Assembly: GCA_037783415.1 (NCBI GenBank)
Contig: JAZGTN010000070.1
Coordinates: forward strand, 10,485,001-10,549,000
Length of the DNA stretch: 64,000 bases
DNA from: Leptasterias polaris
Lineage: Eukaryota > Echinodermata > Asteroidea > Forcipulatida > Asteriidae
Reading direction: 5' to 3'
Shown here: piece after piece, positions 9,696-19,999 of the stretch
Layout: every line of letters begins with the position of its first letter
Numbering within the stretch: position 1 is the first letter of the stretch
Position numbers and translations under genes: made by a program
The notes under the pieces: generated by a model
The model's input: only the letters and a program-made list of their open reading frames with translations
Told to the model about the DNA's origin: nothing
Databases searched by the model: none

Positions 9696-10172
9696 ATGCC
9701 CAAATCGTGTGTTGTAGGCGGGTGCACACGTACTATACTGAAAAATCCCGAAGTATTGTGGTTGTTGTTTCCCAAAGATAGTGCAACACAGCGAGCATGG
9801 GTTCGTTTCGTCAACAATACACGTTCCGACTTCACACTGGGTAGTTCATCTTTTGTCTGCTCGGCACACTTTACCGATGATTGTACGGATGAAACAGTTA
9901 AGATGAAACGAAGTCTTGGCTTGCCATATCGGTTCAGACTTAAAGTTGGGTCTGTCCCAAGCATCAAAGCACCAACAGTGTTAGTCGTGCATCAACGTCC
10001 GACACCGAGTACTTCGACGGGAATTTCTTCTTCGACGTCCGCCGCCGTGCAGACGGATGAGCCCGGCCCCAGCACAAGCACCGCAGATATGCATTCGGTA
10101 GCCGAGAAGACATGGAGTACAGATCCTCGTAAGCGCTCTGGGGGAGCATATCTCAAAAGGGAAAGAGCAAGG
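9696..10172 (+). CDS. THAP-type zinc finger protein, first exon
   Basis: THAP domains are DNA-binding C2CH zinc fingers found in transcription factors and in transposon-derived proteins. The N-terminal domain shows C5-X4-C10, FPKD at 25-28, W35, and FVCSAHF with C55 and H58, then SLGLPYRF and VPSIKAP in the place of the usual C-terminal box. Residues 95-140 are Ser/Thr/Pro-rich and low complexity. ATG at 9696 is preceded by CAAA. Reading continues to 10214, but AGG/GTATGT at 10172-10173 is a good donor that leaves the exon in phase 0 after 159 codons; residues beyond it look non-coding. No matching downstream exon was identified before 12 kb, so the gene may be truncated or a transposon remnant. 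Its start lies only ~140 bp right of the composite element. It sits inside the SRCR gene's intron on the opposite strand. Confidence 0.72.
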
Positions 10173-12195
10173 GTATGTACAATCCACCGATTTCGTTTGT
10201 CCAATTATTCATAATCATGGGGGAAAGTTTCCATGTCATGTGGTTGTAAATTTAACAGTAATTAGAAATACTATACTAACATTTATTTGAAATTGTTTTC
10301 GATTTTTTTTAAAGTCAATGCCATGGACTAGACTTCATTCAGCTTGAGGTTTGCTTGAATTGATTTTAGACCATAATATTTTGTCCTCGAACAGCATTAA
10401 TAATAATTAAAGAGAATAAATACAGTTTTCAGAGTCTGACATGTTTGCTTCGTCGAAGAAAGAATAAGCGGACAATAAATGGAATAATGCACGCACATTA
10501 TTACATGATGTGTGGCGGCGTGCGTAGCGTGCTTGAGTTATATGGGTACCAGACTTAGTCAGTCTCCTTTATGACGTCACAGCCATTGCGCAACAACCGA
10601 TCGTGACCTCTGCATTTTCAGAATCGCGACGCGCGGGCTTTTTAAAAATTCCTTTTTTAAATCTTTTTACAATTTCGAAAAATTATCTTTGTATACTTGT
10701 ATGTTGTGTTTGATACATCAGCAACTAGATTTTGAAAGTGGATTGAATGGAAACTTCTCATTTTCCACGCACTTTAATGCGCTTTGGCAGCACAGGCTGT
10801 ATACTCCCCAGGGATCTGAGATGGTTTTAGGAATGAAATAATGACCCAGTGACCATTCTATAAAGGCCCTGTCACACCTTGACGTTTTAGCCAGCGTATG
10901 CCGACATATAACAAATTCTCTAAAACGCTGGCATACGCTGAACCTATGGCTGAACTAGCGATGATTGTTTTCAATTTTGAGCGTGTACAAAGCGTATTCA
11001 TAACGAGTTGGACGTATACATATCGTAGTAGTAACTTATATAGAACGTTTCCATAACGTTTTGATACGCTAGACATTATCTCGACGTATGTTGACTTATG
11101 AGTAACGTGTGTCAACGATCCCATAACTTACCTAAACTTATGGCCCGCGTATGCGGGACGTATGAGCCATACGCTGGCATAAGTCGAAATTTTTTGAGCC
11201 CAAATAAATAATCTTTCCAACCATTTTCATATCCTAACAAATGCCACTTTTTAGCCCAACGCGCCCAATCCGAAGGTAATCTGCCCCCCCCCCCCTTTTA
11301 AAGAGAAAGGGTTATTGTAAAACATTTTCAATTGAGAGATTTGTACGATTGTTACGCACCAGTATGTCAGAAACAGACCCTAATATCCGACAACTTGACA
11401 CGGATCATTCAAGACAAAATATTTTGAAATAATTGTTTGTCGTACACAAACATTATTTTGTTGGACATGATGGTTCTACGGGAACATTGCGTTGGACGTC
11501 AGGTTTTTGTCGGGCCCAAGATGGGTCAACCGTGGCCTTAATGGTTTGTTGGACACAACAGGTCGAGAATTATGATTTATCGAACATAATATGTTGGATA
11601 ATAATAATAATAATAATTACAATTTATATTGCGCCCCTTACATACAAAATTATCAAAGGCGCAGAACACATGTTAAAAAGCACAGAATGGAAGAAAACGA
11701 CAAAGAAAAAAAAGACTGATCACCTGGCCAGTGCCCAAACAAAAGTATGGGGATACGTCTGTCCCGCCAACAGTGAACTAATAGTTACTTATTACATAGG
11801 CCTATCCCTGCTGGCATCGGTAATGTTTTGACCTTTTCAGGAGACAGACGCCTCTAACCCTATCTATGATAAAAATCTAAACTAACTGGCAAGGTGACCA
11901 TAGAAGAAAGACACACTAAAAGGCGGCTTTAAAAAGGTGGGTTTTTATATTACATTTAAAAGAGGTAAGTTTCTGTTCGCTACGTATATGAAACGGTAGC
12001 GCATTTCCAAAGCTTAGGATACAATGTTTGTTGGAGCAATGGATCGGACATAATGGTTGGTCGACATGGGTCGGTTATGATGGTTCAGACCGGTTGTCGG
12101 ACACGGTCCAGTCTGACATAATGGCACACAATATAGGCCCCAAGATAATATTATACAAATGTCGAGAGAGAGAGGGGAAAAAAAAGTTAACTTAC
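10173..12195. other. Non-coding intron-like DNA with repeat fragments
   Basis: No exon recognised. The stretch holds the GCGTATGCC-rich repeat at 10860-11175, a C tract near 11283-11295, and an (AAT)n plus CAATTTATATTGCGCCCC segment near 11597-11680 that looks like a SINE or LINE 3' tail. Confidence 0.45.
10860..11175. repeat. Repeat with inverted AGCGTATGCC motifs
   Basis: It starts AAAGGCCCTGTCACACCTTG. GCCAGCGTATGCC near 10889 is mirrored by CTGGCATACGCTG near 10928, and CATACGCTGGCATAAG occurs again near 11169. The inverted arrangement suggests an old DNA transposon end; no clean right terminus was found. Confidence 0.45.
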
Positions 12196-12268
12196 CCGAT
12201 TGTGATGTAACTGCCAAGACGTGTAACATGAAGACACAGAACAGCTTGAGAGCCACCAACGTCATCAT
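12196..12268 (-). CDS. Signal-peptide first exon, probably of the SRCR gene
   Basis: On the minus strand ATGATGACG at 12268 opens a short exon coding MMTLVALKLFCVFMLHVLAV followed by TSQS, a hydrophobic leader with a plausible signal-peptidase site. CAATCGG/GTAAGTT at 12196 is a strong donor and leaves phase 1. The SRCR exon at 1117-1476 begins in phase 1, so joining gives TSQS-G-TLASNIRLANG with the SRCR domain directly after the leader. The frame also opens further upstream, to an ATG at 12322, but that extension is basic and would bury the leader, so 12268 is preferred. Linkage to the SRCR exon across a ~10.7-kb intron is inferred from phase, strand and fit. Confidence 0.6.
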
Positions 12269-12984
12269 CTTGCTACTGGAAAACACCGCAATATGATGCC
12301 GTCTCAATAATAAGCGCTTCACAAGTATAGAAACCGAAACAAAGCAAATGAGAAAACTACACGTATTTCATTTTGTTCTACCTTCGTGGCCAAATATTGA
12401 GTCATGCACCCACCACATAAAATTCCCGTTTCGACGACTGCTCTACATCCCGACACCTCTATCAGTTCCGACAACCCTATGTTCCGAAAACCACTCGCGA
12501 TTCACACGATAGGATTATGGCTCGAATTAGGAAAATACACAAAGGGTTTTGGAAAATAAGGTTGTTTGAAAATAGGTGTCTAACCCCTGTTTCAACCCGA
12601 GGGAAACGACGCACGTTACAAGCAATCAGCTCGAGGCAATCTCCACGACGAAGATCAACACTCACTCACAATACAACGTTTCCGTAATTTGTGGGAGAGT
12701 TGAACACTCTTTGTAATAATTACTTCTTGTGCTACTGAAGTGTGTTTCCTCTCCTTGTCGGTGTAGCTCGCTTTGCGTCAAAATGTGTCTCTGAAGATTG
12801 TTCATTGTGCGACGAGTTTGCGGTACGATTAACTTCGATGAAAAGAGTGATATACAAACGCTGATTGGGCGCGCTGCACGCTCTATAAAAGCCCATGCGT
12901 GAATTGTAATGAAAAAGCGCCTATAGTGTGGCCTATAGTGCGGGCAGAATTGGAAATTAATATCAACCTTTCAGGTGTATAATA
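12269..12984. other. Upstream region of the signal-peptide exon
   Basis: Likely 5' UTR and promoter region of the minus-strand gene. A consensus TATAAAA lies on the plus strand at 12884-12890 with a CCAAT box (as ATTGG) at 12864-12868. It points away from the SRCR gene, and no plus-strand ORF follows it. Confidence 0.35.
12884..12890 (+). promoter_or_regulatory. TATA-box-like motif with nearby CCAAT box
   Basis: CTCTATAAAAGCCC in GC-rich context, 16 bases after an inverted CCAAT. The motif is good but no transcript is evident, so it is a weak candidate. Confidence 0.25.
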
Positions 12985-13477
12985 CGGAGCCCGGGAAGTG
13001 ACACGCTTTTTTTCGCGAAAATATTTTTCCACAATTTGTTTCCTTGCGAAATTAATACTCTTCCCATGGTCGTTTTCTCGCCAAAAAGGTTTTTCAAAAT
13101 TTCGTTTTCTCTCTGAAGTACTTTATTTTTCTTGCACATGATAGTTCTGGCGTGAGGGAACGAGTTGAATTACACATTTATCTTGCAGGCCTATGAATAT
13201 GAATTTGCGATCGATTTATTGTAGTATTCACTGTAATGTTCCGCTTTGTATAAATCAACTCGTTTCCATGATCTCGTGCCCCCACGCCAGACCTAACTCA
13301 TGCTGGAAGAACATTTTATTTTGACCAGAAGACGAAGTTTGGAAAATACATATTTAAAAAAAAAAAACCCGACTTTCGGAAATATATTTTTACGAGCACG
13401 AGCTGTTGAAAATTATTTTTGTAAAAAAATCGCAAAAATGAAGACGATAATGTTCACATGACACTTCCCGGGTTCCG
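12985..13477. mobile_element. Non-autonomous DNA element with CGGARCCCGGGAAGTG termini
   Basis: The left end CGGAGCCCGGGAAGTGACA and the right end (reverse complement CGGAACCCGGGAAGTGTCA) are inverted. Inside, CTGGCGTGAGGGAACGAGTTG is mirrored by CAACTCGTTTCC..CACGCCAG, so the whole ~490 bp can fold. No coding capacity, and no clear target duplication. Confidence 0.7.
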
Positions 13478-14050
13478 AAGTACGAAAACGTAACCAATAA
13501 AAAAATAATAACAAAATAAAATACCTGCCAACTCATATCATCTAACTGTCTAATCAATGCACGTGAACATAAAGTGATATTTAAACCGTCTCTTCAGAGA
13601 ATAAAAATAGATTTTTTTAAATTAAAAAGTAAAAACGATATGTTATGTGGCAGATCATGCTGCACATTCACGCGACCATAAAAACCAAAAACGAAATAAA
13701 AATTAATGTACAAATATAGGTGGATTAAGGTGTCATGATGGGTGAGATGGAGCACCAACACATCCAACACGTGACTTGAACAAGAAAGTTGATTCAATTT
13801 TTCACACCAGTATACAAACACATGTGAGTTATGTTTGAACTTCATCCCAAAGTGATCGTCGTTTTATGCGTGGGGCAACTTGTTTCTGAGCAGCAGTAAT
13901 TGTTTAGATTATAATGTTGTCCCTGAATTGCAATATTTTGTTACTGTTCCTTGTGTGATTCCATTTGTTCCTCTCCTGTTTACTCCACCTTCATTAGTTC
14001 CGTTTCACTCACTAGTTGCCCCTGTTTTCATTGTTGGGGTTGTTTAACTA
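13478..14050. other. Non-coding stretch
   Basis: No exon, RNA gene or classifiable repeat seen. AT-rich. Confidence 0.4.
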
Positions 14051-14286
14051 TACACTGCATAAACTGGGGTGTTAACACTTATACCGTAGGTGTGCTCACA
14101 TATAAATACCGAAGAGAGAATCAACATTAGCATCTTAGGGTGTTGAAATAACACAAATGTATTGAATAGTTCTTGTAGAAATTGTTGTAATTTTAACACC
14201 CTATAGTGTTATTATTGATTCTCTTTTTGGTATCTAATTATGTTACAACACCTATGGTGTTAATTCACCCAAGTTTATGCAGTGTA
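14051..14286. mobile_element. MITE with CACTGCATAAACT termini and TA flanks
   Basis: The ends CACTGCATAAACTGGGGTG and CACCCAAGTTTATGCAGTG are inverted. Each is flanked by TA, as expected for a TA-targeting (Tc1/mariner-type) MITE. The interior also mirrors: GTGTTAACAC, GAGAATCAA versus TTGATTCTC. Confidence 0.75.
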
Positions 14287-17149
14287 TTTATTTTTCGACA
14301 TATTTGTTTGTCTATACACTTGAAGGGTTAATATATTTTTCCTTTCTTTTTTGCGTGGGTTGGAGACGAAACAAGGCGGGAATCAATGCCTAATAATGCG
14401 AAACTAATCTTTCAAAAGGTTCACCTAAATTATTGACCACTTTGTAACCAAGGAAATCATATGCTTAAAAGAATTTGGAGCATCGATGCTAATGGTTCGC
14501 AGTCAGGTTCAATCGTGGCTGTACTTTACATCATTTGAAAACCGATTCTTTATTGCTTTGCTTCGGTCAAATGACAGTGTCTTTCCATCATTATTTTTTA
14601 TAGGCCTATATATTATTACGCTTTATAGACATAATAATATGCCACGAGCGTGACGACATCTATCATTTGTTGATCTCCTGCAAGCTGGAAATATATTAGA
14701 CACATCACTTCTGTCAAGTTGCAACTTTTAACCAAACATCGGTTTAAAAGAAATTGTGATAGGCTACACAATTAGTGACACAAAATTCAATCTGGACACG
14801 GTCAACCTGTTCATAATAACACCCGTCTTTACCGTTCAAAATGCAAGGTTATTAACGCCGAAATCCTTGATATACTAGCCTGGACCGTTCTATATTCTAA
14901 GGGGTATATTCTAATTCTGAGATTTTTTTTATTAGGGGGGATATCTTGCAGTCATGTGATTTAGTGCAACATCCCATGTCAAATGCAGACCTACTCGGAT
15001 CAGACCCTCTGATAAGTGAAACCATAATGTCCTTGTCACTAATTGAAACACAGTTAATTAAGGCATCAATCATCAATTAAGGGAAATAAGGCTCATATCA
15101 TCTGAGACAACAGCTGATCATGTAAGATGTCAGTTAGATGAAAAGAGAAAGCATTTGGGAAATGCACAGATGACATTTTTAAACAGGTACTTGAGCAATT
15201 TTTTCTTCTTCACAGGATTGCTTTAAAAAACTTGTTTATAATGTGTTTGTTCATGATTAAATGTAATTTATATATTTGTACACTTCCGAATTTTTCGAAA
15301 ATATACATCAACAAATTAAGCTCTAACCTCAAGCTGTTGATAATCTAGAAACACTTCTGGCGTTGACGGCGTGCGTCAAACTCGCGGTACTTTGACGTCA
15401 TGTGTGGGAGTTTGCTTTGTCTAAAAGCACAGGGGAATTGGGTATTCAAAATGATTGTTTTTTGACAAAATTACAATCTGTTTAATCTCATAACTCAATT
15501 TCTATACTGGTTGAGAAAATTTGAAACTAATTTCAGCATCAATCACTTGTTGCCGTTTTCGTTCAAGTTGGTCTTTAAATATATTTTGGATGGTGTGCCA
15601 GTAAAAAAGAAAGAGAAGGAACTTTCAGCATTGGGATAAAGACCGGGGCTGACACGCTAACAATGGTTAACAACGGATACATTTCTTTTGAGAAAGTTTA
15701 ATAATAAAACTGAATTTACGAAGTGCAACTTACCAATTATACATAATATTTTAAGTCACGGTAATTGGGTGTTGTTGTTTTTGTTCTGGTTGTGTATGTT
15801 GGATAAACGATGATTTAATTCCAGAAATGGCAAATAGAACACGGCCGTCCAACCAACATGTGAAGTCAGGTAATAGCGTTTCATAGCGAAGAAATTAACG
15901 TTCGAGAAATAGTTTGTTGTTTTTGTCATGGAATTGGTGCAACCACCAATGCGCCAGATTTCATTCTGGCATTCGTTGTCAGCAACGATGATTCGGGTGT
16001 TTCAAATAACTGAACTTATTATTAGTATCTCTCGATAACTAACAATCCAGTGTTTTTCTTAAATATATGAGGGCACCTGCGTCCCACTGCGTGACACCAT
16101 CTAAACAAAAAAATCTCACAATTACATTTACGGGCACTTTTCAAGTGACCGTTTGATATTTGCGTGTAGTAAAATACATTGGAGAAAACAATCACTTTTA
16201 AATCGCCAAAACCATTAGATATAGAACCTTTCGACTAAATAAAATAAATTCTAGCTAAATTTCTTTTGAAACAAGCCCATCACATGTGTCTCTATTTATG
16301 GTTCATTTTACCTAGTAGTGGCTATTAGGTCCAAGGCTAAGTAATTGCTAGTTTTACAATTCCTTGGGGAAAACCGGGAAAGCTGGTCATTGATGGAATT
16401 TTGTGTATGAAAAACAACCCGATGGTATTATAACAAGACATTTGGCATGCCATTTGGCTAGGTGTACGCAAGACGATTATCCATTAGTCGTAAAGTATGC
16501 TGCTAGTATAGGTCCCGTGTACTGTTGTGTATTGCACGTATGAACCAAGTGCACAATTATCGTAAAGACAAGTCAAACGTAATGGGAAAACAAATTGAGT
16601 TGCAAAGGTGAGTTTCACTAAAATGCCTCATGGTATGGTATTCCGCTGCCATTTGCAATAAACGCCCCATGCTTCACTGATGCCACAAGTCATAAACAGT
16701 CACGTGATGGATTGTTTGTGTGGTCGTTCATTTGAAATCCTTATTATTAATAATCATTGTACTTGATGATCAACAATTTTGTCTTCAAGTTACAAATCCT
16801 GCTACTGTGGAGAAGGTTTTATTTTTCGCAATCGGAGACGTTTCAATACTAGAACAGGGCACCACCCGCGAATAGCAATTTCGAAGCTAACATATCAGTT
16901 TCTCCGTGTTATCACTACACGCCGAGAGTGGATGAACAAATTCAATTACAGCAGTTTTTCTATCATTTTTCAGCATTATGTGTTCGTTCAGGTCAAACAC
17001 ACTAGCCCAAGGATAATGCGTTGGGCATGCGCTGTAGTGGTGCCCGTGTCTTCTATTTATTGGATTTTATTCATCTGCATATTGGTTATTATTTATCATT
17101 ATGTTATTTTCATTTCAAAATAAGTTAGGTATAGTATGGACCTAATAAG
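14287..17149. other. Non-coding intergenic stretch
   Basis: No convincing exon, tRNA or classified repeat seen. Open frames such as the 114-codon one at 16779 lack domains and are AT-rich. Confidence 0.4.
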
Positions 17150-17583
17150 CAAGCGATCACATGAATGTCAAACTATTTACCATATGATCACCTGAAGGTC
17201 AAACTATTTACCACATGATCACCTGAAGGTCAAACTATTTACCACATGATCACCTGAAGGTCAAACTATTTACCACATGATCACCTGAAGGTCAAACATT
17301 TTACCACATGATCACCTGAAGGTCAAACATTTTACCACATGATCACCTGAAGGTCAAACTATTTACCACATGATCACCTGAAGGTCAAACTATTTACCAC
17401 ATGATCACCTGAAGGTCAAACTATTTACCACATGATCACCTGAAGGTCAAACTATTTACCACACGATCATGTGAATGACAAACTATTTACCACATGATCA
17501 CCTGAAGGTCAAACTATTTACCACACGATCATGTGAATGACAAACTATTTACCACATGACCACCTGAAGGTCAAACTATTTAC
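17150..17583 (+). repeat. 31-bp minisatellite, 14 units, with TGAAGGTCA half-sites
   Basis: Fourteen head-to-tail units of 31 bp, consensus ATGATCACCTGAAGGTCAAA then CTATTTACCAC. Eleven units carry TGAAGGTCA; three carry variants (ATGTCA, ATGACA). The two ATGACA variants share CACGATCATGTG, suggesting they arose by block copying. Every unit also has CACCTG or a related E-box. Confidence 0.92.
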
Positions 17584-19598
17584 CGCATGCATTGAGTCTG
17601 TGCTCTTCCGTAGTGGTGCTAGCTGGACGTCCGCTAACGGAAACGCCCGAGAGATCCTCGTGAAAGAAAAATTCTGGTAAAAAATTAATTGTTCAAAGAA
17701 CAGAAATGATATTAGTTTTTGTATGTTTCAAGAGCCAAATTGTGTAATATAATTAACAAAGAACAGAAACATGGTCGCTTTCCAGTTAAAGCTCTATTAT
17801 GCAACACAACTATACGTCAAGGAAATTTGCTATAAATTACCCCACAAACGTGAAAAATGAAAAAATGTTGTTATAAATGAATCCGTTTAAAGATTAACAG
17901 ATTTTGTATTTTTTTTGTACGTTTCAAAGAACAAATTAACAGAACAGAAACATGGTAGCCTTTAAATTAAAGCTCTATTATGCAACACAACTATTTTCTG
18001 CTTATTAAGTTTCGGGCCCAGATGATTGGACGAGAAAGACAGTAATCTCTGTACCTCTAAAAGGTGTCATTACATTTAAATAACTTAACACCTCCCGACT
18101 TTGATGATAACTCACGTTGTACAAAGTGTGATACAAATAATAACCCATTTCACTCATTAGAACACGTGTTCTTATGAACGTGTGAAACATAGATAGACAT
18201 CAACTAAATTGTTTAATGAATCTGTCTGAGGTTTCTTCCGGGATGCATTGTACTATAAAGGGATCATTAAAATAAATTACACCGCCATCACCGCACTTAA
18301 CACTCCCTGGTCAAAACCGAACCGGGTTCCTGGTCCGTGTGGGGCCCCGGACCCATTTCCGCGGAACGGGCTGACCCGGAAAGGTGGTTTTAAAAATAGG
18401 AATTTAACACGGATTCTGCGTATTTTTGACACCTTTCTTGGTAATTTTATCACAGATTCCGTGTCATATACTGACCCAGAAAAGGGTCAGGCCCCAAAGG
18501 GACATAAAATCAGGGTCACTAATTCTTACCCGGAAGTTTTTAGAGTGCACAATCAGTCAAGGCTAATGGAAAGTGTATGTCACACTCTTGTTACACTTGC
18601 ATGTTTATGTGTTTTGTGTTGTCATTTAATAGCATTGGAGAAACGTCAGGCCACTAACTAATTGTTGTACACAAATTCTGATTATCGAAAAACCAGTCAT
18701 TATAGTTACGGTCTGAAAACTCACTGATTAATACAATTGAGATAAAAAAAATAGCTGTTGCAGACTGTATACCAACCCAAATGACCTATGGTATAAATGC
18801 AAACAATTAGTTTGTAGCCTGACGTAAGTCTTTCTCGAAGGCTATTTAATGAAAACACAACACACATAAGCAGGTACGAGCATACCGGTGTAAAAGAAGC
18901 ATCACATGGAAAGAGATGACAGATTGAGATAAAAAGCACATACAAAGGGGGTCCCCCCCTTCTTAGTCTGCGTCACTCACTAATTAATTACTTTTGTCTC
19001 CCTCTTCCCATCATTGATCTCTGCTTTTGTGTTCCCCACATGTATGTGGTCAAACCAGCCCCTTCTCCGAGAGAGGCCTCGTCACCCTCCTCTTTGTTCA
19101 TCACCAGTGCTTTTTCTGTGTGCTTTCATCTCTTTCCACTGCAGTTTCTGTTATAGTGCAGCGGCTAAGCAAGAAAATTGTGCACTTTTTGAGAAAAGCA
19201 TGAAACTTGTAGCATAGTTAGTTTTCACCATAAGATTTATTTTCAGATGTGGAGGGAAGTCAGATTTGATCTCTGATGACCCTGAGAGATCAAATCCAAA
19301 ATGGCCGACAGTCCGCCTGGTCTGATGTACAAACACGCTTAACTTTTGAACCAAATAGTGTAGAAAAAAGTTTCAGGTGTCATTTCAAACTAAATTGGGG
19401 ATGCCAAATCATTTGGTAATACTTTTGAAATTGCCAAAACTCAAAAAATATGTATTTAGGTCAAGGTAAACGTCAAATTAGGCCAAAAAGGTGATTCTTT
19501 GTTAAACTTTTGCCTCTATTTTGACACTTAGGAGTAATAATTTTTTTAAATAAATAGAAAAGACCCATGTTAAATATTATCACCACTTTAACTATCCA
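17584..19598. other. Non-coding intergenic DNA with repeat fragments
   Basis: It contains a ~110-bp imperfect duplication (17705-17815 and 17888-17996, both ending AAAGCTCTATTATGCAACAC), two opposite-strand copies of the CGAAACGTCAGGCC repeat (18575-18660 and 18720-18920), and a GGGTCCGG/ACCCGGAA-rich patch near 18310-18540. No exon seen. Confidence 0.45.
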
Positions 19599-19881
19599 GG
19601 GCCCAATTTCATAGAGCTGCTTGACGGCCGATTTTGTGCTTACGTACGAGTTTTTACTTCATAGCGCTGCTAAGCGTAAGCACACGAAAAGGTATGCTAA
19701 CCTTACGGTGCTTACTGCACGAAAATTAATGACGTACCAATGCAAATCCATTGTAAACGCACAAGGTGGCCGCCCTATTTTCTTGCTAACCTGTGAAATG
19801 TGCTTATGCTTAAGCAAATTTGTCTGCTACAGTTAGCACAAAAATGTGCTTACCTGTAAGCAGCTCTAACAAATTGTGCCC
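19599..19881. mobile_element. MITE with GGGCCCAATTTCATAGAGCTGCTT termini
   Basis: The left end reads GGGCCCAATTTCATAGAGC TGCTT. The right end is its imperfect inverse (AAGCAGCTCTAACAAATTGTGCCC). Many internal GCTTA/TAAGC pairs allow folding. A decayed relative may lie at about 35535-35800, where GAGCTGCTTAAGCAGAAAAT recurs. Confidence 0.7.
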
Positions 19882-19999
19882 AGAAGACCAAAAAAGCTAT
19901 TCCAAATACGACCTAAAACCTCTTCATTACCACTATAGATATCAACATTAATTTAGCACTGTCCACAACTTATGAATATCCTAATGGTAACGATCAAAA

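Noticed and set aside
10858..11124. 88-codon minus-strand ORF
   Set aside because: It lies over the GCGTATGCC inverted repeat; no domain.
12884..12890. TATA box as the start of a real plus-strand gene
   Set aside because: No ORF or exon follows; it is kept only as a weak regulatory candidate.
17150..17583. CRISPR-like regularly spaced repeats
   Set aside because: The units are contiguous 31-bp tandem copies without unique spacers, in a eukaryotic context.
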